Assembly (NCBI GenBank): GCA_947630005.1
Contig: CANRGB010000012.1
Location: forward strand, 1 to 41,825
Length of the DNA stretch: 41,825 bases
Reading direction: 5' to 3'
Origin: an uncultured Lachnospiraceae bacterium
GTDB lineage: Bacteria; Bacillota; Clostridia; Lachnospirales; Lachnospiraceae
Part shown: one piece after another, positions 17,931 to 26,611 of the stretch
Layout of the letters: each line of letters begins with the position of its first letter
How positions within the stretch are numbered: the first letter of the stretch is position 1
The notes under the pieces: model-generated
Told to the model about the DNA's origin: nothing
The model's database searches: none
The model's input: only the letters and a program-made list of their open reading frames with translations
Made by a program: the position numbers and the translations under genes

Positions 17931-18076
17931 GCGCGGCCCGCATGCTGCGCCAGCAGCTGATTTTCCTATGCGGACCTGCGCGCAAAAATCGAGCAGGAGG
18001 CGGCTTTTCCTTCTGCTCGCCTGCGCGGCCCGCATGCTGCGCCAGCAGCTGATTTCCTTATGCGGGCCTGCGCATA
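17931..18076. repeat. Composite palindromic repeat locus, module order A-B-A
   Basis: Two ~52-55 nt copies of GCGCGGCCCGCATGCTGCGCCAGCAGCTGATTT.CC..ATGCGG.CCTGCGC flanking CGAGCAGGAGG...CTTCTGCTCG. Confidence 0.9.
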
Positions 18077-18129
18077 AACGAAGGGACCGCCGGAAAGCTC
18101 TCCCGATGCCTTTCCGACAGTCCCCTGAT

Positions 18130-18513
18130 CTACTTGATAAAACGGTCTATCGCCTTGTTCAGCTCCTCGATTGTTTTTCTGTCGCCGGATTCAACCGCGT
18201 CGACCAGACAGTGTTCGATATGATCCTGCAGGATCACCTTGCCGGTATTGTTGATCGCCGCCTTAACCGCCGAGAGCTGCACCAGAACCTCGCTGCAGTC
18301 GCGGCCTTCCTCCACCATCCGCTTGATGGACTGCAGATGGCCGATCACCCGCGACAGGCGGTTCAGTACCGCTTTCGTATGTTCATGCGAATGAGGATGC
18401 GTATGTGTGTGCCCCTGCTCGTTCGTGTGGGAATGCTGTATCACCGTACCGTCCGCAAGCACATGCGTGTGCGCGCTCCCGGCCGCCTCTGTCTCATAAT
18501 TCTCATTTTTCAC
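18130..18513 (-). CDS. CsoR/RcnR (DUF156) metal-sensing repressor with His-rich N-terminal extension
   Basis: HTKAVLNRLSRVIGHLQSIKRMVEEGRDCSEVLVQLSAVKAAINNTGKVILQDHIEHC; upstream HTHTHPHSHEH. Confidence 0.93.
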   Translation of the reverse strand: MKNENYETEAAGSAHTHVLADGTVIQHSHTNEQGHTHTHPHSHEHTKAVLNRLSRVIGHLQSIKRMVEEGRDCSEVLVQLSAVKAAINNTGKVILQDHIEHCLVDAVESGDRKTIEELNKAIDRFIK

Positions 18514-18552
18514 TGTTCCATCCTCCGGTATTCCGTAAACTCAGGGCCGGTA

Positions 18553-21036
18553 TCATTCCTCCTCATTTTCGGGCTCTCCGCCGTGCTCCTTTGCTGTCTT
18601 TTTCGGTTCCCCCGCTCTTTTCCTGCCTCTTTGGACCACTCTTTCCAGCGTCTCCGCCACTTTCCTCCTGCCGCGCTTCCGGGGTTCTTCCGCCGCGGAA
18701 GAATTCTGCTCCTTTGGCTCTTCTTCCTGCTCCGTCTCCTTTTGCACTTCTTTTATCTCCGGCTTCTTTGGCGCTGCCTGCGAAGCAGCGTCCGCCGCGG
18801 TTTTCTTTTCGGATCCGTCCCCGGTTTTCTCCTCGGTTCTCGCGCAGGAAAAAACGGAAATTCCCATCGGCGGTATTTTGACTGTGATGGAATTTTCCCG
18901 GTCGTCGCACACCGCTTTCTTTGACGATTTGACCCGCGTATTCACATTGCCGCCGCCTCCGAACTCCACACTGTCGCTGTTGAATATTTCTTTATATTTC
19001 CCGCTGTACGGGACGCCGATCGGATGTTTTTCGTAGACAAGCGGCGAAAAGTTGCAGATAACAAGAAGATCCTCCTCCGCCTTCGTTCCTCTGCGCATAA
19101 AGACCAGAAGATTCTCATTCGCCGCCATGCTGTTGATCCATTCAAAACCGATCGGCTCGTAATCTCTGCTGTACAGAGCCGGATGGGAACGGTAAAGCTC
19201 CGCTAAAGCCTTCACATAGCGGTTCAGCTGTCTGTGCTCCTCGTACTGAAGCACATCCCACTCGAGCTGCGCCGCCTCGTTCCACTCGGAAAACTGGGCA
19301 AAGTCCTGACCCATAAACAAAAGCTTCTTGCCCGGATGCGTGATCATATAGCCGTAAGCTGCCCGCAGGTTCGCGAACTTCAGCCTGCGCTTGCCCGGCA
19401 TTTTCCCGATCATCGAGCTCTTTCCGTGCACAACCTCATCATGCGACAGCGTGAGGATAAAATTCTCGCTGTACGCGTAGATCATGCTGAACGTCAGCTC
19501 TCCGTGATGATACGAGCGGAAAATCGGATCCAGCTGCATATAGCCGAGGAAATCATTCATCCAGCCCATATTCCACTTAAAATCAAATCCAAGTCCGTCG
19601 TCTTCCACAGGAGCCGTGATCTTCGGCCACGCAGTCGATTCCTCGGCGATCAGAACCGCCCCGTCCTTATCCTTTTTAAAAATGGAATTCAGATGTTTCA
19701 AAAACTCTGCCGCCTCAAGATTCTCATGTCCGCCATACATGTTGGCGACCCACTCGCCGGCATTCTTCCCGTAATCAAGATAGAGCATGGAAGCGACCGC
19801 GTCCATCCGGATCCCGTCCGCGTGAAAAACATTTTTCCAATAGAGCGCATTGGCAATCAGGAAATTCCGGACCTCAGGACGCCCGTAATTGTAGATCAGC
19901 GTTCCCCAGTGCGGGTGCGACCCCTGGCGCGGATCAAGATGTTCGTACAGGCAGGTCCCGTCAAAAGCCGCAAGCCCGTGCGTATCGCGCGGAAAATGCG
20001 CCGGCGCCCAGTCCAGGATCACGCCGATCCCCTGTTCGTGCATGTAATTCATAAAATACATGAAGTCCTGCGGAGAACCGTAGCGTGAAGTCGGTGCGTA
20101 GTAGCCGGTGATCTGATATCCCCAGGAAGCATCAAGCGGATGCTCCATCACGGGCATCAGTTCAATATGCGTATACCCCATTTCCTTTACGTACTCCGCG
20201 ATCATCGGAGCCAGTTCACGGTAATTGTAGAAGGGACGGCCGTCGTCCGGCTTTTTCCAGGAGCCAAGATGCATCTCGTAGATCAGCATCGGGGATTCTT
20301 TGAAATTGATCGTCTTTCTCTTCTCCATCCAGTCCTGGTCCGTCCAGGAAAAGGAGCTCAGATCCGCAACCACCGACGCCGTATTCGGCCTAAGTTCGGC
20401 GCAGTTCGCGTAAGGGTCCGCCTTCAGGTAGGTCAGCCCTCCCTTTGCCTTGATCTCGAATTTATACAGGGCTCCGGCTTTGATTCCCGGAATGAACAGT
20501 TCATAGATCCCGGAATCCCAGAGCCTGCGCATCGGATACCGTCTTCCGTCCCACTGGTTAAAATCCCCGACTACGCTGACGCGCACCGCAAACGGAGCCC
20601 ATACGGCAAAGTGTACTCCCGGCACACCGGAGACTTCCATCGGGTGGGCTCCGAGCTTCCGGTAAATGTCATAGCAGATGCCGGCATTGAATTTTTTCGT
20701 ATCCTTTTGGGAGATCTGCGTCTCAAAACAGTACGGGTCATATTCCTCGCGCGTCACGCCGTTCTTATTTGTAATCTGCAGCGTGTAGACCGGGATCTCC
20801 TGCCCCGGAACAAGCGCCGCAAAATATCCGGCTTCATCCTCTTTCTCCATTGGATACTGCTCTTTACTCTCCAGGAGCCGGACCGAGACTTCTTCCGCGT
20901 CCGGAATAAATGCCTGGATTACTACGCCGTCATCCGTAAGATGCGCGCCCAGAAGCTTCTCCGGATGATCCTCCTCGGAATAAACAATCGCTTCAATACC
21001 TGCCCAGTCCATTAAATTATACAGCTTCTCATCCAT
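18553..21036 (-). CDS. glgB: 1,4-alpha-glucan branching enzyme with charged C-terminal extension
   Basis: GVHFAVWAPFAVRVSVVGDFNQWDGR, HADGIRMDAVASMLYLDY, LSHDEVVHGK. Confidence 0.97.
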   Translation of the reverse strand: MDEKLYNLMDWAGIEAIVYSEEDHPEKLLGAHLTDDGVVIQAFIPDAEEVSVRLLESKEQYPMEKEDEAGYFAALVPGQEIPVYTLQITNKNGVTREEYDPYCFETQISQKDTKKFNAGICYDIYRKLGAHPMEVSGVPGVHFAVWAPFAVRVSVVGDFNQWDGRRYPMRRLWDSGIYELFIPGIKAGALYKFEIKAKGGLTYLKADPYANCAELRPNTASVVADLSSFSWTDQDWMEKRKTINFKESPMLIYEMHLGSWKKPDDGRPFYNYRELAPMIAEYVKEMGYTHIELMPVMEHPLDASWGYQITGYYAPTSRYGSPQDFMYFMNYMHEQGIGVILDWAPAHFPRDTHGLAAFDGTCLYEHLDPRQGSHPHWGTLIYNYGRPEVRNFLIANALYWKNVFHADGIRMDAVASMLYLDYGKNAGEWVANMYGGHENLEAAEFLKHLNSIFKKDKDGAVLIAEESTAWPKITAPVEDDGLGFDFKWNMGWMNDFLGYMQLDPIFRSYHHGELTFSMIYAYSENFILTLSHDEVVHGKSSMIGKMPGKRRLKFANLRAAYGYMITHPGKKLLFMGQDFAQFSEWNEAAQLEWDVLQYEEHRQLNRYVKALAELYRSHPALYSRDYEPIGFEWINSMAANENLLVFMRRGTKAEEDLLVICNFSPLVYEKHPIGVPYSGKYKEIFNSDSVEFGGGGNVNTRVKSSKKAVCDDRENSITVKIPPMGISVFSCARTEEKTGDGSEKKTAADAASQAAPKKPEIKEVQKETEQEEEPKEQNSSAAEEPRKRGRRKVAETLERVVQRGRKRAGEPKKTAKEHGGEPENEEE

Positions 21037-21228
21037 ATGGCATCCCTCCCAGATTTCAGGTACCGCAGGCTGCGGCCGTTCCTGTCGTCCCCGCGCCTCT
21101 TTTGTACCGTCTCATGATCGCATGGCAGCATGATCTCTCCCGCCGCCCGCGGAGGCGGAAGACATCTCCTATCTGATATACCAGTTTACCATTTCAGCCA
21201 TCGAAAAACAAGGACTTTGTAAATCAGA

Positions 21229-22467
21229 TCAGTCCGCAATACTGTGGATGAACAGTCCGCTGCGCAGCTTCGGCTCAAACCAGGTGGATTTGGGAGGCAT
21301 CAGAAGTCCCGCGTCGGACACCCGGAAAAGTTCTCCGATCGAGACAGGACAGACGGAAAATGCCGCGGCCCATCCCTCGTCCACTCTGCGCTCCAGCTCT
21401 ATCATCCCGCGTATCCCTCCGACAAAGTCAATCCGTTCATCGGTTTTGGGATCCCGGATTCCAAGCACCGGAGCAAGCAGTTCCCGCTGAAGCGCCGCCA
21501 CGTCAAGCCCCTCAACCGGGTCATCCATACGGTACGCTTCCTTCAGGACCAGCCGGTACCAGCATCCGCCGAGATACATGCCGAAGCTGCCCTTTGCCGC
21601 CGGTCTGACCGCGTTTTTTTCCTTCGATATCTCAAACTTTTCTCCTGCCAGCCTCAGAAATTCCTCCGCGGTGTGCCCGTTCAGGTCTTTTACGACACGG
21701 TTGTAATCCAGAATCATCAGCTCCTCGTCCGGGAACAGAACCGACAGGAAGCGGTTGAATTCTTCCTCCCCGGTATAATCCGGATGCTCTTTTCTCAGCA
21801 TCACGGCGACACGGACCGCGGAGGCCGCGCGGTGATGGCCGTCCGCTATATAGACATCCTGAATCTCAGCAAACACTTCCCGGATCCTGCCGATCCGGTC
21901 TGAATCCGCTATGATCCATCCTCTGTGGCGTATCCCGTCGGACGCCTCAAAATCAAACAGCGGCGCCGACTGCTTCACCTGCGCCGTCAGCTCCCGGATC
22001 ACCGGGTGAGCGCGGTAGGTGAGGAAAATCGGCCCCGTCTGTGCGCTGCATGCATTTACATGACGCACGCGGTCCTCCTCTTTTTCCGCGCGCGTATTCT
22101 CATGCTTTTTGATCCTGTTTTCCAGATAGTCGTCCACAGACGCGCAGGCTGCCAGCCCGGTCTGCGAACGTCCGTCCATCGTCAGCTCATAAAGATAATA
22201 GCAGGCGGTTTCCTCCTGCATGTAAACGCCATCCCTGAGCTGTCCCCAGAGCAGTTCTCCTGCCTTCCGGTAAACTTCCGGGGCATACATGTCATGCCCC
22301 GGCTCAAACTGCGTTTCCGGGCGGTCAATATTCAAAAAAGACAGTCGGTCTTTCGCCGCCTCCGCGGCCGCCTCCTCCCGATGATAAACGTCATAGGGGA
22401 GAGCGGCCACTCTCTGTACATATTCCGGCGTCGGGCGGATCGCCCGAAACGGTCTGATATCTGCCAT
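21229..22467 (-). CDS. DUF1015 family protein
   Basis: MADIRPFRAIRPTPEYVQRVAALPYDVY; YIADGHHRAASAVRV. Confidence 0.93.
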   Translation of the reverse strand: MADIRPFRAIRPTPEYVQRVAALPYDVYHREEAAAEAAKDRLSFLNIDRPETQFEPGHDMYAPEVYRKAGELLWGQLRDGVYMQEETACYYLYELTMDGRSQTGLAACASVDDYLENRIKKHENTRAEKEEDRVRHVNACSAQTGPIFLTYRAHPVIRELTAQVKQSAPLFDFEASDGIRHRGWIIADSDRIGRIREVFAEIQDVYIADGHHRAASAVRVAVMLRKEHPDYTGEEEFNRFLSVLFPDEELMILDYNRVVKDLNGHTAEEFLRLAGEKFEISKEKNAVRPAAKGSFGMYLGGCWYRLVLKEAYRMDDPVEGLDVAALQRELLAPVLGIRDPKTDERIDFVGGIRGMIELERRVDEGWAAAFSVCPVSIGELFRVSDAGLLMPPKSTWFEPKLRSGLFIHSIAD

Positions 22468-22485
22468 ATCTTCCTCGCTTTGTCT

Positions 22486-23643
22486 CTATTTTATAACACG
22501 GACTTTGATCACGCCCGGCACCGCGCGAAGTTTTTTTACAACCTCCGGCGGCACGGTGTCATCAAGATCAAACAGCGTATAAGCGTATTCGCCTTTGCTC
22601 GTGTTGCTCATGTTCACGATATTCGTATCCTCGAGAAGAGCCGTGAAACGGCTGATCATCTTGCGGATATTCAGATGATAAACCGCAAGGCGCGCCGTGG
22701 TCTGGCATTTTCCGAGATCACAGTTCGGATAATTCACGGAATTGACGATATTTCCGTTTTCAAGGAAATTCTTCAGTTCATTGACTGCCATCACCGCGCA
22801 GTTGTCTTCTGCCTCGGAAGTGGACGCTCCGAGATGCGGCGTGACAATAATCCCTTTCTTTCCAACTGTCAGCGGATTGGGGAAATCACTGACATAGCGG
22901 TGTACTTTTCCCGCCTCTACCGCCGCAAGCACAGCCTCCTCATCCACCAGCAGATCCCTGGCGAAATTCAGGATCACCACGCCGTTTTTCATTTTCGCGA
23001 GGGCATCCGCGTTGATCATCTTCCGCGTCGCGTCCATCAGCGGCACATGGATCGTGATATAATCACAGGTGCGGTAGATCTCATCCACATCGTTGATATG
23101 GTGGATCGCGCGCGACAGACTCCAGGCGGCGTCAACCGAAATGTACGGATCGTACCCGTAGACGTCCATTCCAAAACCGATCGCTGTATTTGCCACCTGC
23201 ACGCCGATTGCTCCGAGACCTATAATGCCGAGTTTCTTCCCCATCAGCTCATGTCCCGCGTATTTCTTTTTCTCCGCCTCTGCTTCCTTGGCAATATTTT
23301 CGTTTCCGGCCTGGCTCATTGTCCAGTTGGCTCCCCCTATGATATCGCGGGCCGCAAACAGCATTCCCGCGAATACCAGCTCCTTAACGCCGTTCGCGTT
23401 GGCTCCCGGCGTGTTAAACACGACGATCCCCTGCTCCGCGCAGCGCTCAAGCGGAATATTATTGACGCCTGCTCCGGCACGGGCGATCGCGTGCAGCGTC
23501 TCCGGAAATTCCATCTCATGCATGACGGCGCTGCGCACCAGAACCACATCCGCCTCATCCATGGATTCAACCTTGCTGTAATCTTCTGAAAATCCACGGA
23601 GACCAACCTCCGAGATCTGATTCAGACACATATATCGATACAT
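22486..23643 (-). CDS. serA: D-3-phosphoglycerate dehydrogenase
   Basis: LGIIGLGAIGVQVANTAIGFGMDVYGYDPY; C-terminal ACT-like; adjacent serC. Confidence 0.94.
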   Translation of the reverse strand: MYRYMCLNQISEVGLRGFSEDYSKVESMDEADVVLVRSAVMHEMEFPETLHAIARAGAGVNNIPLERCAEQGIVVFNTPGANANGVKELVFAGMLFAARDIIGGANWTMSQAGNENIAKEAEAEKKKYAGHELMGKKLGIIGLGAIGVQVANTAIGFGMDVYGYDPYISVDAAWSLSRAIHHINDVDEIYRTCDYITIHVPLMDATRKMINADALAKMKNGVVILNFARDLLVDEEAVLAAVEAGKVHRYVSDFPNPLTVGKKGIIVTPHLGASTSEAEDNCAVMAVNELKNFLENGNIVNSVNYPNCDLGKCQTTARLAVYHLNIRKMISRFTALLEDTNIVNMSNTSKGEYAYTLFDLDDTVPPEVVKKLRAVPGVIKVRVIK

Positions 23644-23645
23644 TT

Positions 23646-24728
23646 TTACAGATTCTCCTCTTCAAATTTTTTCATAAACTCCACAAGCTTCTGCACGCCC
23701 TCAACCGGCATCGCATTGTAAATGCTCGCGCGCATTCCCCCGACTGTTCTGTGTCCTTTCAGATTCAGGAAACCGGCTTTTTCCGCTGCCTTCACAAATT
23801 TCGCATCGAGCTCTTTATCTCCTGTCACAAACGGAACATTCATCAGCGAGCGGTCTTCCTTCACGACCGTCCCATGGAACATTCTGCTCTGATCCAGATA
23901 ATCGTAGAGAATCGCGGCTTTCTTCTCATTGTGCGCCTTCATGCCCGCAAGACCGCCCATCGACTCAATCCACTTGAACACCTTGCCGCAGATATAGATA
24001 CACCAGCAGTTCGGCGTATTGTACATGGAACCATTGTCCGCGTGCGTCTTGTATTTCATCATCGTCGGGGTAAACGGAAGCACATCGTCCGTGATCAGGT
24101 CATCCCGCACAATCGCGATCACCATGCCGGCCGGGCCGACATTTTTCTGAACGCCGCCGTAGATGATTCCATAATCGCTGACATTAACCGGCTCCGAAAG
24201 GAAGCAGGACGATACGTCCGAGACAAGCAGCTTTCCCTTCGTATCCGGCAGCTTCTTGTACTTTGTCCCGTAGATCGTGTTGTTCTCACAGATATAGACG
24301 TAATCCGCATCCGGGCTGACCGGCAGATCACTGCAGTCCGGAATATAGGAAAATGTTTTGTCCTCGCTGGAGGCGATCTTGTTCGCCTTTCCGTACTTCT
24401 GTGCTTCCTGCCATGCCTTCTTTGCCCACTGTCCCGTCACAATATAGTCCGCGACGCGGTTCTTCATCAGGTTCATCGGGATCATCGCGAACTGAAGGCT
24501 TGCCCCTCCCTGAAGAAACAGCACGCGGTAATTATCCGGGATATTCATCAGCTTCCTGAGATCTGCCTCTGTCTCATGAATAATGTCGTCAAACATCGAC
24601 GAGCGGTGGCTCATCTCCATCACAGACATCCCGCATCCGCGGTAGTCCATCATCTCCGCCTGTGCTTCCTGCAGCACTGCTTCCGGCAAAACGGCCGGTC
24701 CGGCGGAAAAATTATAAACCCTTCCCAT
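23646..24728 (-). CDS. serC: Phosphoserine aminotransferase
   Basis: VYNFSAGPAVLPEAVLQEAQAEM; YGGVQKNVGPAGM. Confidence 0.97.
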   Translation of the reverse strand: MGRVYNFSAGPAVLPEAVLQEAQAEMMDYRGCGMSVMEMSHRSSMFDDIIHETEADLRKLMNIPDNYRVLFLQGGASLQFAMIPMNLMKNRVADYIVTGQWAKKAWQEAQKYGKANKIASSEDKTFSYIPDCSDLPVSPDADYVYICENNTIYGTKYKKLPDTKGKLLVSDVSSCFLSEPVNVSDYGIIYGGVQKNVGPAGMVIAIVRDDLITDDVLPFTPTMMKYKTHADNGSMYNTPNCWCIYICGKVFKWIESMGGLAGMKAHNEKKAAILYDYLDQSRMFHGTVVKEDRSLMNVPFVTGDKELDAKFVKAAEKAGFLNLKGHRTVGGMRASIYNAMPVEGVQKLVEFMKKFEEENL

Positions 24729-24879
24729 GGGTAACCCTCCTTATTATGTACAGCGCCCCAAAATCAGCCTGCAATTTGTCCCGATTACTCTCAAGGAAAT
24801 GCAGAAGAAATCTGCACTTCCTAAAGATAAACCGGGACGCCTGCCGCAGCCCTTCTTCGGGATCTGCAAATTTTTGATA

Positions 24880-24908
24880 TTGTAACGTTTTGTTAAAAAA
24901 ATGTCAAG
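24880..24908 (-). promoter_or_regulatory. Promoter of serC operon (TTGACA-17-TACAAT)
   Basis: Minus CCCTTGACATTTTTTTAACAAAACGTTACAAT. Confidence 0.65.
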
Positions 24909-24910
24909 GG

Positions 24911-26587
24911 TTATTCTTCAATATCGTCCTGATCAAAAACCTCCGCGATCGGCTTTCCTGCCGGCACCATCGGAAATACCTTGTCGTCCTGATCGATCAC
25001 GCAGTCGATCACAACCGGTCTGCCAAGTGAAAGCGCCTTTTCAACCGCCGGGGCAAGCTCTTCTTTCTTCGTAACACGGATCCCCGCGGCGCCGAGACCT
25101 TCCGCTACCTTTACAAAGTCCACGCTGTCCTGCAGAATCGTCTGCGCATAGCGCTTTCCGTAAAACAATGTCTGCCACTGACGCACCATACCGAGCACAT
25201 GGTTATTGATGACGATCTCAATGATCGGAATGTTGTAGCGCGCCGCGGTCGCAAGCTCGTTCATGTTCATGCGGAAACAGCCGTCGCCCGCGATGTTGAT
25301 GACCGTCTTGTCCGGGTTCGCCACCTTTGCGCCGATCGCGGCTCCAAGGCCGTATCCCATCGTTCCGAGGCCGCCGGAGCTCAGGAATGTACGCGGAGCC
25401 GAGTACTTATAGTACTGCGCCGCCCACATCTGATGCTGTCCGACATCCGTCACGATGATCGCGTCTCCTTTTGTCTGCCGGTAAACTTCCTCGACGATAT
25501 ACGGTCCCGTCAGCTCTTCCTCATTGTATTTCAGCGGATACTTCTCTTTGAGGGCTTTTACATTCTCGTCCCATTCGTCATGTCTGTGCTCCTCGATCCT
25601 TGCGTTCAGCCGTTTCAGGACTTCCTTCACATCGCCGATGATGCTTGCGTCCACAACAACGTTTTTGTTGATCTCGGCCGGATCGACGTCGATCTGGATG
25701 ATCTTCGCGTTCTTCGCAAAACTTTTTGCCTGTCCGACCACACGGTCGCTGAAACGGGAACCGACTGTGATCAGAAGGTCGCACTGCGTCACGCCGAGGT
25801 TCGCCGCCTTTGTCCCGTGCATGCCAAGCATGCCGCAGTACAGGTCGCTGTTGCCGTTGTAGGCGCCTTTTCCCATCAGGGAATCCGCGACCGGAGCATG
25901 AACCTTGTCAGCAAATTCCTTCAGTTCCTCAGAGGCCCCGGAAATCACCGCGCCGCCGCCGACAAAGATAAACGGCTTTTTACATTTGTTGATCAGTCTG
26001 ACCGCTTTGTCAAGATCCTCCTCGCGGATATATTCCGTGCTGCGCACGATCGGTTCCGGCTTCTGCGGAACATACTCGGCAAACCCCGCGGTCACATCCT
26101 TCGTGATATCGATGAGAACCGGACCCGGCCTGCCTTCCTGCGCGATCTGGAACGCCCAGCGCACAGTATCCGCCAGCTTTTCAACCTCTTTTACAATAAA
26201 GTTATGCTTCGTGATCGGCATTGTGATCCCGGTGATATCGACTTCCTGAAAGCTGTCTTTTCCAAGAAGCGCAACGCCGACGTTTGCGGTGATCGCTATG
26301 ATCGGAACGGAATCCATGTAGGCCGTCGCGATGCCAGTCACAAGGTTGGTGGCACCGGGACCGGAGGTCGCCATACAGACGCCTACTTTGCCTGTGGAGC
26401 GCGCATATCCGTCGGCCGCGTGGGACGCGCCCTGCTCATGCGAGGTCAGGATATGCCTGATTTCGGAAGAATGTTTGTACAGTTCGTCATATATATTGAG
26501 AATCGCTCCTCCCGGATATCCAAAAACAGTATCGACACCCTGCTCCTTCAGACACTCGATAAGGATTTCTGAACCGTTTAATTTCAT
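24911..26587 (-). CDS. ilvB: Acetolactate synthase large subunit
   Basis: ThDP enzyme; GSEILIECLKEQGVDTVFGYPGGAILNIYDEL. Confidence 0.96.
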   Translation of the reverse strand: MKLNGSEILIECLKEQGVDTVFGYPGGAILNIYDELYKHSSEIRHILTSHEQGASHAADGYARSTGKVGVCMATSGPGATNLVTGIATAYMDSVPIIAITANVGVALLGKDSFQEVDITGITMPITKHNFIVKEVEKLADTVRWAFQIAQEGRPGPVLIDITKDVTAGFAEYVPQKPEPIVRSTEYIREEDLDKAVRLINKCKKPFIFVGGGAVISGASEELKEFADKVHAPVADSLMGKGAYNGNSDLYCGMLGMHGTKAANLGVTQCDLLITVGSRFSDRVVGQAKSFAKNAKIIQIDVDPAEINKNVVVDASIIGDVKEVLKRLNARIEEHRHDEWDENVKALKEKYPLKYNEEELTGPYIVEEVYRQTKGDAIIVTDVGQHQMWAAQYYKYSAPRTFLSSGGLGTMGYGLGAAIGAKVANPDKTVINIAGDGCFRMNMNELATAARYNIPIIEIVINNHVLGMVRQWQTLFYGKRYAQTILQDSVDFVKVAEGLGAAGIRVTKKEELAPAVEKALSLGRPVVIDCVIDQDDKVFPMVPAGKPIAEVFDQDDIEE

Positions 26588-26611
26588 ATACTTTTCTCCT
26601 CTCCGCGTAAT

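Noticed and set aside
17490-17985. Minus-strand small ORFs upstream of the HPr-like gene (109 and 112 aa)
   Set aside because: They run through a predicted promoter, terminator and the repeat; no domain evidence.
17931-18076. Possible CRISPR array
   Set aside because: Only two A copies with a palindromic B between them, not regular spacers; no cas genes.
21925-23589. 554-aa plus-strand ORF antisense to DUF1015/serA
   Set aside because: Shadow frame; no start context or domain evidence.
24887-24904. Rex-like site TTGTTAAAAAAATGTCAA near the serC promoter
   Set aside because: Second half-site matches the Rex consensus poorly; better explained as promoter -35/spacer sequence.
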